In this document: positions 44,001 to 54,580 of the stretch, piece by piece
How positions within the stretch are numbered: position 1 is the first letter of the stretch
Layout: the number at the start of each line of letters is the position of its first letter
Notes under the pieces: model-generated
The model's database searches: none
What the model was told of the DNA's origin: nothing
Seen by the model: only the letters and a program-made list of their open reading frames with translations
Assembly: GCF_000143415.4 (NCBI RefSeq)
Contig: NW_003314263.1
Location: forward strand, 3,730,451-3,794,450
DNA length: 64,000 bases
Source of the DNA: Selaginella moellendorffii
Taxonomy: Eukaryota; Streptophyta; Lycopodiopsida; Selaginellales; Selaginellaceae
Reading direction: 5' to 3'
Program-made: the position numbers and the translations under genes

Positions 44001-44118
44001 CAACAACAAGAAGAATCACAAGAACCGCATTGCAACGAAGCTGGACGATTTCTTCTTGTCGCCAGGCCAGTCTCAGCCGCCACTCAACAGCAGCATCGTC
44101 AGGGATGAGGGGCCGAGG
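43800..44118 (+). pseudogene. CAG-rich exon remnant, block A copy
   Basis: One frame reads RIATKLDDFFLSPGQSQPPL and NSSIVRDEGPR; in block B the same frame continues KEFSFSPRHWC and stops, so this frame is likely the ancestral coding one. Another frame is Gln-rich because of the CAG run and is not evidence for a Q-rich protein. Upstream, FGVEFAAEHWLPVL and EYMQFVKEI near 43630-43720 may be a further exon. Family unknown. Confidence 0.4.
43963..43999 (+). repeat. CAG trinucleotide repeat
   Basis: About 12 consecutive CAG units occur in block A; block B has only three at the equivalent place (near 50483). The difference shows expansion or contraction after duplication. Confidence 0.9.
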
Positions 44119-44215
44119 TGTTGAGTAGAAACTTTTTAAATCATTTCTTTTTCTAAGCCCATAGTGTTTTTCTTCCAGGCATTTAAATACCGTGGAAGTG
44201 GCTCAAATGCAAGAA

Positions 44216-44700
44216 GGAGCTAGCAGAAGAAGTGGACGTTGTCAAGCAGCTGGATGGCGAGAAGCAGGCGTTCAAAGAGGTTCCAGGAGGCCTTGGCTCT
44301 CCTTCGGCTGGTCTCAAAGTCATTCATGGCAGTTGACTTTTCTGGAGAAGGCAACTATTCTGACGATCCGGACGTTTGGAGACCGCCTGCTAGAGACGTT
44401 TAAGAACAATATGGAAGCCGGAGCCGGGCAAATGGTGGCAGGAAAGTCCATGCAAGAGATCTTCTTCGTGGGCTCAGAAGGGTGGAGACAACAGCAACGG
44501 CAAGATGGCAAGAGGTGGGAAAACAAGTGTTTCTGGTACTTCGGAACAGCACCTGCTGCTGGAGCGGCTGTTGGTAGTAAAGCTGCTGGTAATTCTTCTC
44601 AACGAATACTGGAAGATCAACTCCGAGCAAACTCGAGTAAGGAGGATCACCATCGATCAGCTCGTGAGGTGTGAGCTTGTGAACCAGCCATGCGCCGCAG
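44216..44700 (+). pseudogene. Second copy of the coiled-coil exon, decayed
   Basis: It repeats 39051-39500 (ELAEEVDVVKQLDGEKQAFK in the ancestral frame, then a stop). The 160-codon plus-strand frame at 44192-44674 is a different frame through the same repeat and is not supported as a gene. Confidence 0.5.
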
Positions 44701-45456
44701 ACAGGGGAAAGTTGAAACTCGTTACGAGGTCGCTTGAAGGCAGGGAGCTGTGGATCTACAAGCGAAAGCAGCAAGAGGGCTGAGGGGAAAGAGGAGGACG
44801 GAGGACGGACGTCTTTTTATCCCTTGGAGCTACCATCCCTCTCTTGAATCTACTGGTGTTTGAGCTGCTGCTGATTCACAAGCTTCACAAAAAGAATTTT
44901 TTAATTTTTTTTATTGTTGCAAGAATTTGCTCAACACGGAGCTAAGAAAAAAAACAAAAAAACATGATGCTTTTTTTTGTGTGTGTGGGACTTAGAAAGA
45001 GGAGGATTGAGGACAAACGTTGTTTTCTCTTGAATCTACTGCTGCTTGAGCTGCTGCTGATTCACAAACTCCACAAAGAGGGGCTGAAAAAAAAATTACG
45101 GCTACTTGCTTGTCTTTCTACTTGCCAAGAAAAAAAGCTTGTCTTGTTTAAAAAGAGACAGCGTGACTTTTTTTTAGCCCGGGAATCTACTGCTGCGAGC
45201 TGCTGTTTCACAATCATCTTGCTTGTCTTTTTCTCTTGCTACTTTAACAAAATAAAGCAAAGATCTGCTTTTACAACTCAAAGGAAACAGTGAAAAACCT
45301 TGACTTCCTCCGTCTTGACCAAATTCTCTGGCAACAAAAAATGACAAAATTTTTCAGGTCAGGAGAAAGTAAAGAGAGAGAAGGGAGAGAAGGGAGAGAA
45401 GGGAGCACCACGTCCGCCCTCCATCCTCCTCATTCTCCTCAGCTCCTCTTGCTTCT

Positions 45457-45740
45457 TTATGCTTCTTTATGCTTCTTTAACTCGACGACCATCGAGATCC
45501 AGGACGAGGGGCTTCGCTGCGGCATAGACTCGAAGATTCTCTTCGATTCTTCCGGATGCCCGGTCTGGGTATATGTCGGGAGAAGCGAGCTCCAAGAGAT
45601 TGGGTTGTGCTGCGGCATTGAATCGAAGCACGACTGAGATTCCCTGATTGATCCGTTTTGCGAGAATGCTGCCAGCATCGCGTTCCAAGAAACTTGGTCT
45701 CTTTCGGGCATTCTCTGGAATATTTCTCGCGCTTCTTCCA
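45457..45740 (-). pseudogene. PLS-type PPR fragment
   Basis: The minus strand reads EEAREIFQRMPERDQVSWNA, MLAAFSQNGSIRESQSCFDS and EESKRIFESMPQRSPSSWIS, consecutive PLS-class PPR motifs with the typical 'MPxRDxxSWNAML' signature. It has no start and is flanked by satellite-like sequence on both sides, so it is a captured or stranded fragment. Confidence 0.75.
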
Positions 45741-46485
45741 GATGCCAGGAGTGGAATATACGCACAGCAGCGGCGTCCACGTCACTAAGTTTTGCTGTGC
45801 CTCGAACAAGTTCAAGAGTTAAGGCTTTCAATCACCATGTTAAAGGGATAAGTGAGCATAACAAATTCCATTAAACTTGATTTGTCTTTCATTGGTGAAA
45901 GATTAATAAAGCTGCATTTCAGATTGTAATCCTTGAGTGACATCAGCCTGGGGTAAAATTTGCTTGAATTAGGAGGAAGACCAGGCTGAACATTCTCAGA
46001 GTCAATGCCAATTTTCTGGTGGGACAGCTGCTTGAGCTGCTTCTGATTCACAAACTTCACACAAAAAGAAAAAAGCAAGAGCTGAAGCAGCAGCTTTCAA
46101 CGTTTGTCCTCAATCCTCCTCTTTCTAAGCCAAAAAAAAGCTGCTGCTGATTCACAGACTCCACGCAAAAAAAAAAAAGAAGCAAGATGACGTGATCATT
46201 TCTTTTTGTTTAATTTTCTTGGCTCTTGAATTTCCGTGTTGACCAAATTCTCTGTCCAGTTGCAACAATAAAAAAAATTAAAAATTCTTTCTGTATTAGC
46301 AGCAGCTCCAGTAGATTCAAGAGAGGGGGGTAGCTCCAAGGGATAAAAAGACGTCCGTCCTCCATCCTCCTCATTCTCCTCAGCTCCTCTTGCTTCTTTA
46401 TGCTTCTTTATGCTTCTTTAGCTTGTCGATCCACCGCTCCCTGCCTTCAGGCGACCTCGTAGTGAGTTTCCACTGTCTGCGGCGC

Positions 46486-47402
46486 ATGGCTGGTTCAATA
46501 GCAACACCTCGCGGGGATTCCCCGTGGAGGAAGTCCCCCTGCATCAAAATCAGCTCAAAGATCCCATCCGGCACAGCACTGCTCGACCAGCTGCACCTTG
46601 ATCTTCCCAATGGACTGCCTAAGAGCCAGCACCTCGTGGATGTTTCGATGGTGATCCTCCCATCCTTACGGGAGAGCTGCGCCAACAATGAGGTGGCTCT
46701 GGAGATCAAGAACTTCTTTCTCGGTGTGGACGACAACGATGTAATCATCAACACCAAGGCTCTAGGATTTTACCCATACCGCATCAAACTCCATATTAGT
46801 CCACAGCTTGGCGAGATGAAAAATTCTGCCATTACTATCTATGACTACAATTTCCGTGACGGCAGCCGTGTTAATGCCAATTCTAGCACTCTCACCAAGA
46901 ACAGCGAAGGTGAGATTGGAGCTCGACTTAATTTATGGCCAGTATCGTTCACATTCAAGAAGAAGTGGGGGCAGTCACGCCAAGAGCCAATAGAGTATGA
47001 GTCGATCCATGTTGAAACTTCAGGGAACATTGCAAAGGTCGAGTGGAAATTACTTCACTGGAATCACAACGGCATGAAGTATAATCCATCCAAACCATAC
47101 TCCGGGTCAATTTCCCTCGAGGTACATGCTTTATTCCTTGATTGTTTTCAAATTCGTTTTCTTTCTAGCCGCCTTTTCGAGGAGGACGAACAAAAATCAG
47201 CGTGGAAGACTTTCCTGTTATTGTGTGGCATCTGCCCGCGAGCACGGCGTCCAAGTTTCAGCTCGGGTTCAACATTCGTCTGGAGGCCGACATGCATCTC
47301 CTCTGGTACCCGAAAAGCAATTGGCTGCGTAGAGAAGCCAAATGCATCAGCAAGAGAGTCGAATTTTCTCGTGAGTTTGTGGTCACCAAGCTTGGTGAGT
47401 AG
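46486..47402 (+). CDS. Unrecognised two-exon gene of 289 residues ('MAGS' gene)
   Basis: Exons 46486-47121 and 47169-47402 join in frame (...GSISLE / PPFRGGRTKIS...). The protein starts MAGSIATPRGDSPWRKSP and has no signal peptide or clear membrane helix. It is mixed alpha/beta in look: LVDVSMVILPSLRES, EVALEIKNFFLGVDDNDVII, SAITIYDYNFRDGSR, FPVIVWHLPASTASKFQLGF, RLEADMHLLWYPKSNWLRRE. Alternating hydrophobic strands suggest a beta-sandwich, but I recognise no family. It has good splice sites and no internal stops, while its block A copy is wrecked, so it may be functional. It ends 162 bp before the MED4 start. Confidence 0.6.
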
Positions 47403-47564
47403 AAGTCTGGACACTGTCGTATACTTGTGATATCCAACTTTTATAGAGAATGGTGGCTGCGCAGACCTTTCTTTTTCCCTTTGTCTTTGGATTCGCATTT
47501 AGGGCTTTTGATATTTGGCGCGAAATGTTTTGGTCCCTGGCTAGGGTTAGGGCATCCTAGGGCC

Positions 47565-48571
47565 ATGGCAGAGGGAGGCGCGGTCCAGGCGCTTCCTCCG
47601 CACAGGCGCGCGCAGGTCTTGCTCCAGGACATGGCGGGCCTCACAGTGCGCCTTCTCGAGCTAGCCGGTAAGCAAAGCGTCTTTCTTCTCTTTCCTCTCC
47701 AGATCCAGACTTGGTCAATGCAGGCAGCAAATCGTGGCAAGGCAGCCATCTCAAGAGCCTCTTCCCCCCTTTCCTGGCCGGAGCTCCCGTGCCCGCCGAG
47801 GGCCTGGTCGCCAACAGCACCAAAGACGTCCTGGCGCTCCTCGACTCGCATCAATCGCTTCTATCGGACGCGGTGTCCGAGATTGCCGAGCTCCAGAGCC
47901 TGGAGCAGGAGAAGCAGCGAATCGCCGAGGCGGTGGCGGCCAAGGACGCGGTGATCCGCGAGTTTGCCAAGCGCGTCAGGGACGCGGAGCAGGTCCTGGA
48001 GCTCACGCTGGAGGAATTCGAGGAGTACAGGCGGCCATCCAAGGAGAGGAAGACAATGGACGCCGAGGTGGACGTGTCCGAGCTCGTCTCCTACGCTCAT
48101 AGGATCAGCTACACGACGTTTGCTCCTCCGGATTATCTTCTCGGTCAGCCCGGAGTGCTGGCTCCGGCTCCTCAGGAGCAGCAAATGCGAGCTTCGGAGC
48201 TCTACCACTTCAGCGACATGGATCTGGGCGTCTTGAAAGCTCCGGCAACCGCACCGCGACCAGTGCCATCGCTGCCGTCGCCAACGGTGGAGAAATCACC
48301 ACCGAAAGAAGCAGCAGCAGGAAAGCTCACGCCCTCTACTTCCACTCCGGTTACTCTTCCCGGACTGCCTCCCGGAATCAAGCTCCCACCGATGCCTCCC
48401 GGATGGAAGCCCGGAGATCCGGTTCCACTGCCGGAAGTGGCTCCAGCTCCAGCGGCACCGGCTCCAGGAGTAATCCAGGTGCCGTTCGTGCAGCTGGATC
48501 TAAATCCGGAGCTCGAAGACGACTACGCCTCGGACTACAGCAACGAGGAGCAAAGTTCCGAGGAAGAGTGA
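47565..48571 (+). CDS. MED4: Mediator complex subunit 4 (MED4), block B copy
   Basis: Exons 47565-47667 and 47703-48571 join in frame to 323 residues. It has the same organisation as the block A copy, including the 35-bp intron (one base different). Differences are conservative or in the Pro/Ala linker: RDAEQ for RDVEQ, GQPG for GHPG, SELY for SQLY, and a three-residue shorter APAPAAPAPG segment. Both copies keep the full frame and the acidic C terminus, so both are probably functional. Which is the original cannot be told from the sequence. Confidence 0.92.
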
Positions 48572-48859
48572 GGAACCAAGTAAGTTGGCATTCTTTCTAA
48601 ATTCCTTGAGACATACTTCGTACCCTGAGGGCAAGCAGGATGAAAAAACTCGATTTTGCAAGTTAAATCCAAACCTTGAAGGGGGAACAAATGCTCGATT
48701 CAAATCCAACAGTCTTTTCCACTTACACCAGGTCTTGTGTAGCCGACTTCTTGTAGACGAAGAGGTCCGTAATTTACTCAGAATCCAACTTTTGATTGAG
48801 TGAGAGAGCATACAGGCCGCATTCGGGAGTAAGGTGTTGAATATCACTGGCTTGAGCTT

Positions 48860-49188
48860 ACGTGCTACTCGGACTGGGAGTGGTAATCTTAGAAACGTTT
48901 AAGCCTTTCTTCTCACTCAACTTTCACGCATTCCAGGTATGTTAGTTCTTTCGTTTCTTAGAGAGTTCTTACTGTGTGTTTTCCGATACAGAGATCGTCC
49001 GAGAAGGCCTGCCTCAACGACGTTACTGGTGTTGGCACTTGGAGGCAAATCGTCTATGCTGTGGCGCTAGCGTTGGTCGTTTTGACGCTCTTGCCGTTGT
49101 GGGATCGCTTGGCCACCCAGCTTGGCATTGGCATTGGAACCCGGACTCGCTCGATCTATTCATGTGAAAGCTTCCAGGAGAAACGATG
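48860..49188 (+). pseudogene. Membrane-protein exon(s), block B copy
   Basis: This copy matches 42575-42902: an exon ending at a CAG/GTATG donor (near 48937), then KACLNDVTGVGTWRQIVYAV with the same hydrophobic helix, then a stop. It is still a fragment without a start. Confidence 0.45.
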
Positions 49189-49189
49189 A

Positions 49190-49989
49190 GCTGCTTGAAC
49201 AGCTCGTGCCCCTGAAGGATCTTCCCGGCCTTGCACAGCGCCTCCACCAAGATCTCGTAGGAGTTCACGTCGGGGATCCGGCCGCTCTCGATCATCTCCT
49301 GGAACAAGTCCTTGGCATCGCCCAACCGTCCCTCACAGCACAAGCGCCCCAAAAGAATGTTGTAAGTGGAGACGCTTGGGAGGAGCTCCTGCTGTTGCGA
49401 GGATTTCATCTCCTCGTACAACCTCCACCATCTTCATCTCGCACAGCACCTCAATCGCGCACGAGAGATCCACGGACGTTTAGCCAGCCGCTCGCATCTC
49501 CTTCACCAGCTCCAGCGCCTCGCCAGCGTTTTTCCTCCGGCAGAGCTCCCTATCGTCTTGAGTAGCCGGACGCCATCTCCCACCTTGTCGCCCACCACAA
49601 TCGTCTTGACGAGCTGGTTCATAGATCCGCCGATGGCAGCGGCAAGTCCACGAACTCGTCGACGAGCTCCAGAGCCTGCGCTACTTCTCCCCGTTTCGTG
49701 AAAGAGTCCAGCATCACCGACGCGATGGCTTGCACCCTTTCTCCATCCTCCGGAAGAGCCGATAAGCGTCGCCGTATCGACCAGCCTTGTCCAGGCAATC
49801 GACGAGCGAGCTGAAGCACACCACGTCCGGCTGGAGCTTCTTCTCCAGCATCTCTGCCAGCAGCTTCTCGCCATCGTAGATCTTCCCAGACATTGCAGCA
49901 CGCGTTGATGAGGATACTATAGACGACGTTGTCCGGAGGGCAAGACTCTCCTTCTTCACCACCATCGTCCCAGCCTTGCACATCCTCAT
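49190..49989 (-). pseudogene. PPR protein fragment, block B copy
   Basis: This matches the block A PPR fragment, with independent small indels (for example the insertion giving GRLCCEGRLGDAKDLF). Frame breaks remain near 49480 and 49620-49730. At 49989 it abuts a PPR piece on the opposite strand that block A lacks. Confidence 0.8.
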
Positions 49990-50125
49990 ATTGCTGCGGC
50001 CAAGCGCATCTTCGATCGAATGCCCGAGGAGCGCAACCTTGTCTCCTGGAACTCGATGCTTGCCGCTTTCACATACAATGACCGCTCGATCTCTTTGCGG
50101 AAGAGGCTGATTTCGCGGAAAACTT
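49985..50125 (+). pseudogene. PLS-type PPR fragment on the plus strand, block B only
   Basis: The plus strand reads AAAKRIFDRMPEERNLVSWN and SMLAAFTYNDRSISLRKRL, one PPR motif pair. It lies at the point where block A runs on directly (near 43617-43630), so it was gained by B or lost by A. Confidence 0.7.
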
Positions 50126-50299
50126 TTTTGTTCCTTATAAATTTTACTGGACTCACTCTCTTGTCATAGTTTGGCGTGGAATTTGCTGCCGAACATGTGT
50201 TACCACAACAGCTCAATCTTCAGCAATTCATGAAGTACATGCAGTTTGTGAAGGAATTCCCCAATCATTTCATTGCTATTTGAGGGACCGCAGTTGATA

Positions 50300-50700
50300 A
50301 CAAGCTTCTTTTTCAGCAGGGAAATTGAAAGGAAGCGAGGACTCAAGGATGGCGAGGCAGCCAAAGATGGGATGGGATCAGTATGACAACCAAGGGAAAC
50401 ATCTGGGCCACGGACTACTGGCGCTCGGGAGTTTCCAAAACGCAGACGATTTCTTCGGTCACTCTTCCGCAACAACACCACCACAGCAGCAGCGATCAAC
50501 AACAAGAAGAATCACAACAACCGCATTGCAACGAAGCTGGACGATTTCTTCTTGTCGCCAGGCCAGTCTCAGCCGCCACTCAACAGCAGCATCGTCAGGG
50601 ACGAGGGGCCGAGGAAGGAGTTCTCATTCTCTCCGCGGCACTGGTGCTAACTCGAGAGCCTCGTTGAAGCAGCAGCAACAGGATTTGTTGCAATAGCAGG
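50300..50700 (+). pseudogene. CAG-rich exon remnant, block B copy
   Basis: The conserved frame reads RIATKLDDFFLSPGQSQPPL, SSIVRDEGPRKEFSFSPRHW and stops. It is the more complete copy of the exon at 43800-44118. No start or family can be given. Confidence 0.4.
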
Positions 50701-52195
50701 TCGCTTCTTTGAAACTAAAAAGTTTGACCCGTTTGAGATCAACGGTGTGGATTTGCCATGTGCTAGATTCCACTATGCCCTAAAAGTTTATTCCTTCCCC
50801 TTTTGCATGATCCATCTCTTTTTCACGTGTGGTTTGTACACCTTAGATGGGTGCCTCACACAGAGCGTAAAATCCAAAGCATGATCCCTTGCAAAAGCTG
50901 GGTCAATGTTTCATACGAGATAACTTTCCCTTTGCGATGTCCACCTTGAGTTAAAGCATGAACTTCCGTTAGCTCCACGATCCAGATGCTCGTTTCGTTG
51001 CTCGTGACATTCTTTTGCTTGTCTTGGCGGAAGCTGGAAGTGGGTGATAGCAAAGGAGCCACTCACTTCAGCAGATTTTCCTTTCACAGTCTCGGTCGCG
51101 ACTGTTCACCTTACTCTGACCTTGCAACCCAACAGCTCATGGATGGAAAGGGAGTGGCGAAAAAAGAGTTGGAAGGCCTTCAAGGCAAGCTGAGCACGAC
51201 AACTACTCAGCTGGCCAACAAGACGAATGACTTCAACAGTCTGCAAGGGCAATCTCGAGAGCTTGGATTAGTGGCTGACAGTATGAACCAGAAGCAGGAG
51301 AGTTAAGGCTTTCAGTCACCATGTCAGAGCATAACAAGATGATTAAGCTGGAGAATGAGATTATCAAACAGGAGAATGAGAAGATCAAGCAAGAAAATGA
51401 AAAGATAAAACAAGAGAATGATCAACTCACAAGATTCACGTCCTAAGTGAGCAATGTCAACGAGAATGAGAAGCAGGAGATGGAAATCTGAGTAGCTTAA
51501 GATTTGGTGCTACTGTTTCTAAAACTAGGTGTTATTTTTTCTTTTGGTATTTAAGCAATTTGTTTTTCTCACAGCCTTATTCTTTCTTCTACAGAAACGA
51601 TTACGGTGACTTCTTTCTCTTGTAGAAGACCTGAGGCCCAGGAACGGGATCTTCCAAATGAGGAACCTTGATCACTCCGTACACCATCTTCCTGTCTTGG
51701 GCTATGGGACGTGAAAAGCAATATTAAGAATCACAACCAAGATCGACCACTATGATCTGCAGCTTCCTCATCATGGTGAATGAATCCTCCTCCAAGTGTA
51801 AAAACCTTGAGAATGAATGGAGAGACTCATAGTGACTAGTTTGCTCTGTGTACGAAAGTTAACGTGCATGACTCACTTGTTTCACTGACTTAGTCGTAGT
51901 CAAAGACACTGCTCTGGTTAGTCAAACACCAGAGTCTAGTCCAAGACCCTGCTTCAGTCAAACTTTCAGTGTAACAAAGTCTAATCCAAGGAAACAAAAT
52001 CTTTAAGAAAATTCCTGTTATTTCTTCGTTTTGTTTCTCTGATCAAGTCGTCAGGCACAAATCCACTATCGATCATCTCCCTCAGAGCTTCTTCTGCATC
52101 ATCTTCATATTCTTCTTCGCTTTTCTCTTCTTGAGACTGGTGCCTACAAAGCCTGTCGACGATTGTAGCACATGTCGCTGCTGGGAATGAATCCC
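50700..52195. other. Spacer with coiled-coil fragments, no supported full gene
   Basis: A plus-strand frame ending at 51306 reads KKELEGLQGKLSTTTTQLAN and DFNSLQGQSRELGLVADSMN, a coiled-coil type of sequence without a convincing start. It is followed by the heptad-repeat frame at 51321-51446. From 51450 to 52195 I see nothing coding except a possible continuation of the PPR fragment on the minus strand. Confidence 0.35.
51321..51446 (+). CDS. Tiny coiled-coil frame built of heptad repeats, doubtful
   Basis: A 41-codon frame starts MSEHNKMIKLENEIIKQENE and repeats the heptad KQENEKI about three times, encoded by 21-bp tandem DNA units. It is probably the remnant of a longer coiled-coil gene together with the frame that ends at 51306. 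Confidence 0.3.
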   Translation: MSEHNKMIKLENEIIKQENEKIKQENEKIKQENDQLTRFTS

Positions 52196-52880
52196 AGAGA
52201 GATGAGCTGCTTGAACAGCTCGTGTCCCTTGAAGATCTTCCTGGCCTTGCACAGCGCCTCTACCTAAGAGTTCACGTTGGGGAAAAAACCATCGTTTCTC
52301 CTGGAAGCTTTCACATAAATAGATAGCAAGTCCGGTTCTTGGGTGGCCAAGCCATCCTACAACGGCAACAGCGTCAAAACGACCAACACTAGCACTACAG
52401 CATAAACGATTTTCCTCCAAGTGCCATCACCAGCAATGTTGTTGAGGCAGGCCTTCTTGGATGATCTCTGTATCGGAAAACCCACAGTAAGAACTCTCTA
52501 AGAAATGAACGAACTGACATACCTGGACAATGATAATGTACAAACCCCACCAACTGAAAGTTGAGTGAGAAGAAAGACTTAAATGTCCACTCCTAGCCCC
52601 AGTAGATTACCACTCCCAGTCCATGTAGCACGTAAGTGATCAAGCTAGTGATATTCAACACCTTACTCCCGAATGCGGCCTGTATGCTCTCTCACTCAAT
52701 CAAAAGTTGGATTCTTGAGGAAACTACCAAACCTAGAGAGCTCTTCCTCCGTCTACAAGAAGTTGGCTACATGAGACCTAGTGTAAGTGGAAAAGACTGT
52801 TCTTACCCCTGGAGTTGAATCATTTATTCCCCCTTCAAGGTTTGGATTTAACTTGCAAATTTTTTTTCATCTTGCTGGTT
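52196..52880. repeat. Third, rearranged partial copy of the block A/B segment
   Basis: Positions 52196-52284 match the PPR end of blocks A/B in direct orientation (gatgagctgcttgaacagct). Positions 52285-52880 match the membrane-exon and MED4 3' flank in inverted orientation. The hydrophobic helix is present on the minus strand (KIVYAVVLVLVVLTLLPL) but is followed by a stop. Copy C also reads further into the PPR (LISLGFIPSSDMCYN). Confidence 0.8.
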
Positions 52881-53099
52881 TCATCCTGCATGTGCGACGA
52901 ACCAATGTGATGCACAATGATGTGGCTGTTGAACCTGGTGTGGGCAAGGAATGTGCATGGTTATGCTAGTGCACAGCCCTGCAGCTGCCCAACCTTGCTT
53001 TGCTTGTGGATGCACTCCTGGAGAATGTGTCATGAGGAGCATTATCGAAAGTCATGAGGCTTACCACTGAATTAAAAACATAATCACTAAGAGGGATAA

Positions 53100-53765
53100 A
53101 TGTTTACTGGGTTGACAGCATAGAAGACTAGCACACCACCATCAATCTCCAAAACATTTGAGGCTAATGCAAGCTCAAATAAATAGAAGTTATACAAGAG
53201 GCTCAATACAAAAAAGCAGTGATAAATAATTTCTGTTTTCTTCTTCCATGATTGGTATCTAATGAAAATGCTCTTGTGATTGCTTACATAATATACTCTA
53301 CATTACATCCATCATTTGGTTGGAAGAAAATGGCTAGTCAAAGAAGGAATGGAGAGTGAACAAAAATTTGTCCACCTCCAATATATCAATGTTGAATTCA
53401 AAAGGATTAATATCTAAACTCTTATGAGAGAGTGCATGGAATTGATTAGTCTAAACAGAAATCTCCTTAATGCTGTCATGTTTGATTAGAGATATAAACC
53501 CCAAATAAAGCATGACTTTTATAAACCCAAAGAGGTTTTTTTTGCAATTGACACCCTTGAGCCTCAAGTTTCAGAATGCAAATGATGGCAAATGATGGGT
53601 AAGCTATCTCAATGAGACTGGCCATGTATGAATGTTGGACCCAAAAATCCTTGGCTCATGAGCATTTGTAGTTGTCATCTAAAATGTCTTAATCACATAC
53701 TTAAGATGGCAAAAATTATTCCTGAAATCTATGATGCTTAGGATTGCATTGCCAATATAATCCTA
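53100..53765 (+). repeat. Dispersed repeat unit, first copy
   Basis: This segment is repeated at about 58200-58855 in direct orientation (aaataatttctgttttcttc; ttccatgattggtatctaat; ccaaagaggttttttt). It ends at tcctagag, immediately before captured PPR sequence. Confidence 0.8.
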
Positions 53766-54107
53766 GAGACATCAACCAAGCGTCCCGCCCACCCGAGAAA
53801 ATCGATCATACACCAGTAGTGCTGCTTGGTGGGCCGGAAGTGCCAAAGTCCGAGATCATCGACATAAAGTTGGCTCTACACTCGGACACTTCCCCGGGGT
53901 GACTGAAAGCGAGCAGGACAGAGAGAAAGCAAGCCTCGTCTGGAACATCTACAAGCTTCATCGCATGGAAGAAATGGAACGTGTCTTCTCCCGGGCACAG
54001 AGGCTGAGCAAGACACTCCAGGAAACCAGACTCGGTGATGGGATCGTATCAAACAGCTTCTTGGTGGTGTCTAGGTGACAATCGTTTCTCCCAGCGTGAG
54101 CAACTAG
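53766..54107 (-). pseudogene. PPR C-terminal fragment embedded in repeat, frameshifted
   Basis: Nearly identical to 63729-64000 and continuing past it. On the minus strand it reads TKKLFDTIPSPSLVSWSVLL, LSLCAREK, then a one-base shift relative to the copy at the right edge (CARERNTFHFFHVM). Both ends join repeat sequence abruptly. Confidence 0.85.
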
Positions 54108-54580
54108 CATCGCTGATAAAACAGCCAACACACATTCTACTGCAAAGTGTTAGCCTGCGGGGAGGCACTTGCACTAATGAACAACGAAGCCTTCTCGCTT
54201 GTAGTTTCGGAAACACATCCATCCGCATTTGTTAACTAGTGCATCTTATTTTTATACACTTTATAGATTCCCATAAGGTATAAGAGATCTGGTTGTTGAG
54301 GTGGGAAATTTTGTAAGAGTGGGTTGTCAAATAGTTGTCTTACAATTGTCTCAGGTGTTTTAAGGACATTATTGTCCAAAACTACAAGTGAGAAGTGTTC
54401 GTTGTTCATCCGCACAAATGCTTCCTTGTAGGCTAACGCTTTGTAAAAGAATGTGGGTGTATTAGCTACTTTATCAGCCTCACTAATATATAAATGTTTA
54501 TACACCCATTCCAATTGCCATTGTGTCTCAGAGGTGGTCATCACATCCATGGACAGGGTACTTTGGCAATTTTGTAATGC
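54108..54580. repeat. Inverted repeat (arms about 105 bp)
   Basis: The plus-strand arm at about 54112-54215 (gctgataaaacagccaacac; gaacaacgaagccttctcgc) is the reverse complement of about 54370-54476, with diverged bases. A third, direct copy lies at 59020-59123. The spacer is about 155 bp, so the transcript could fold back. Confidence 0.75.

Larger units (their letters stand above)
39051..44118 (+). repeat. Segmental duplication, block A
   Basis: This 5.07-kb block is repeated in the same orientation and order as block B (44216-50614). Shared landmarks in order: coiled-coil exon (39051/44216), satellite-like segment, 'MAGS' gene (40767/46486), MED4 (41305/47565), membrane exon (about 42575/48860), PPR pseudogene (42890-43679 / 49190-49989) and CAG-rich exon (43800/50320). 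The MED4 part is nearly identical; other parts differ by indels. Confidence 0.9.
44216..50614 (+). repeat. Segmental duplication, block B
   Basis: This 6.4-kb partner of block A begins 98 bp after A ends. It is longer mainly because it keeps a full 'MAGS' gene and has extra PPR fragments (45457-45740 and 49985-50125) and satellite sequence. Confidence 0.9.

Noticed and set aside
43734-44108. Gln-rich plus-strand frame resembling a transcription factor
   Set aside because: The Gln run comes from the CAG microsatellite in a frame not conserved in block B; the conserved frame is a different one.
44192-44674. 160-codon plus-strand frame
   Set aside because: It is an alternative frame through the block B copy of the coiled-coil exon; its block A counterpart is not open in the same way.
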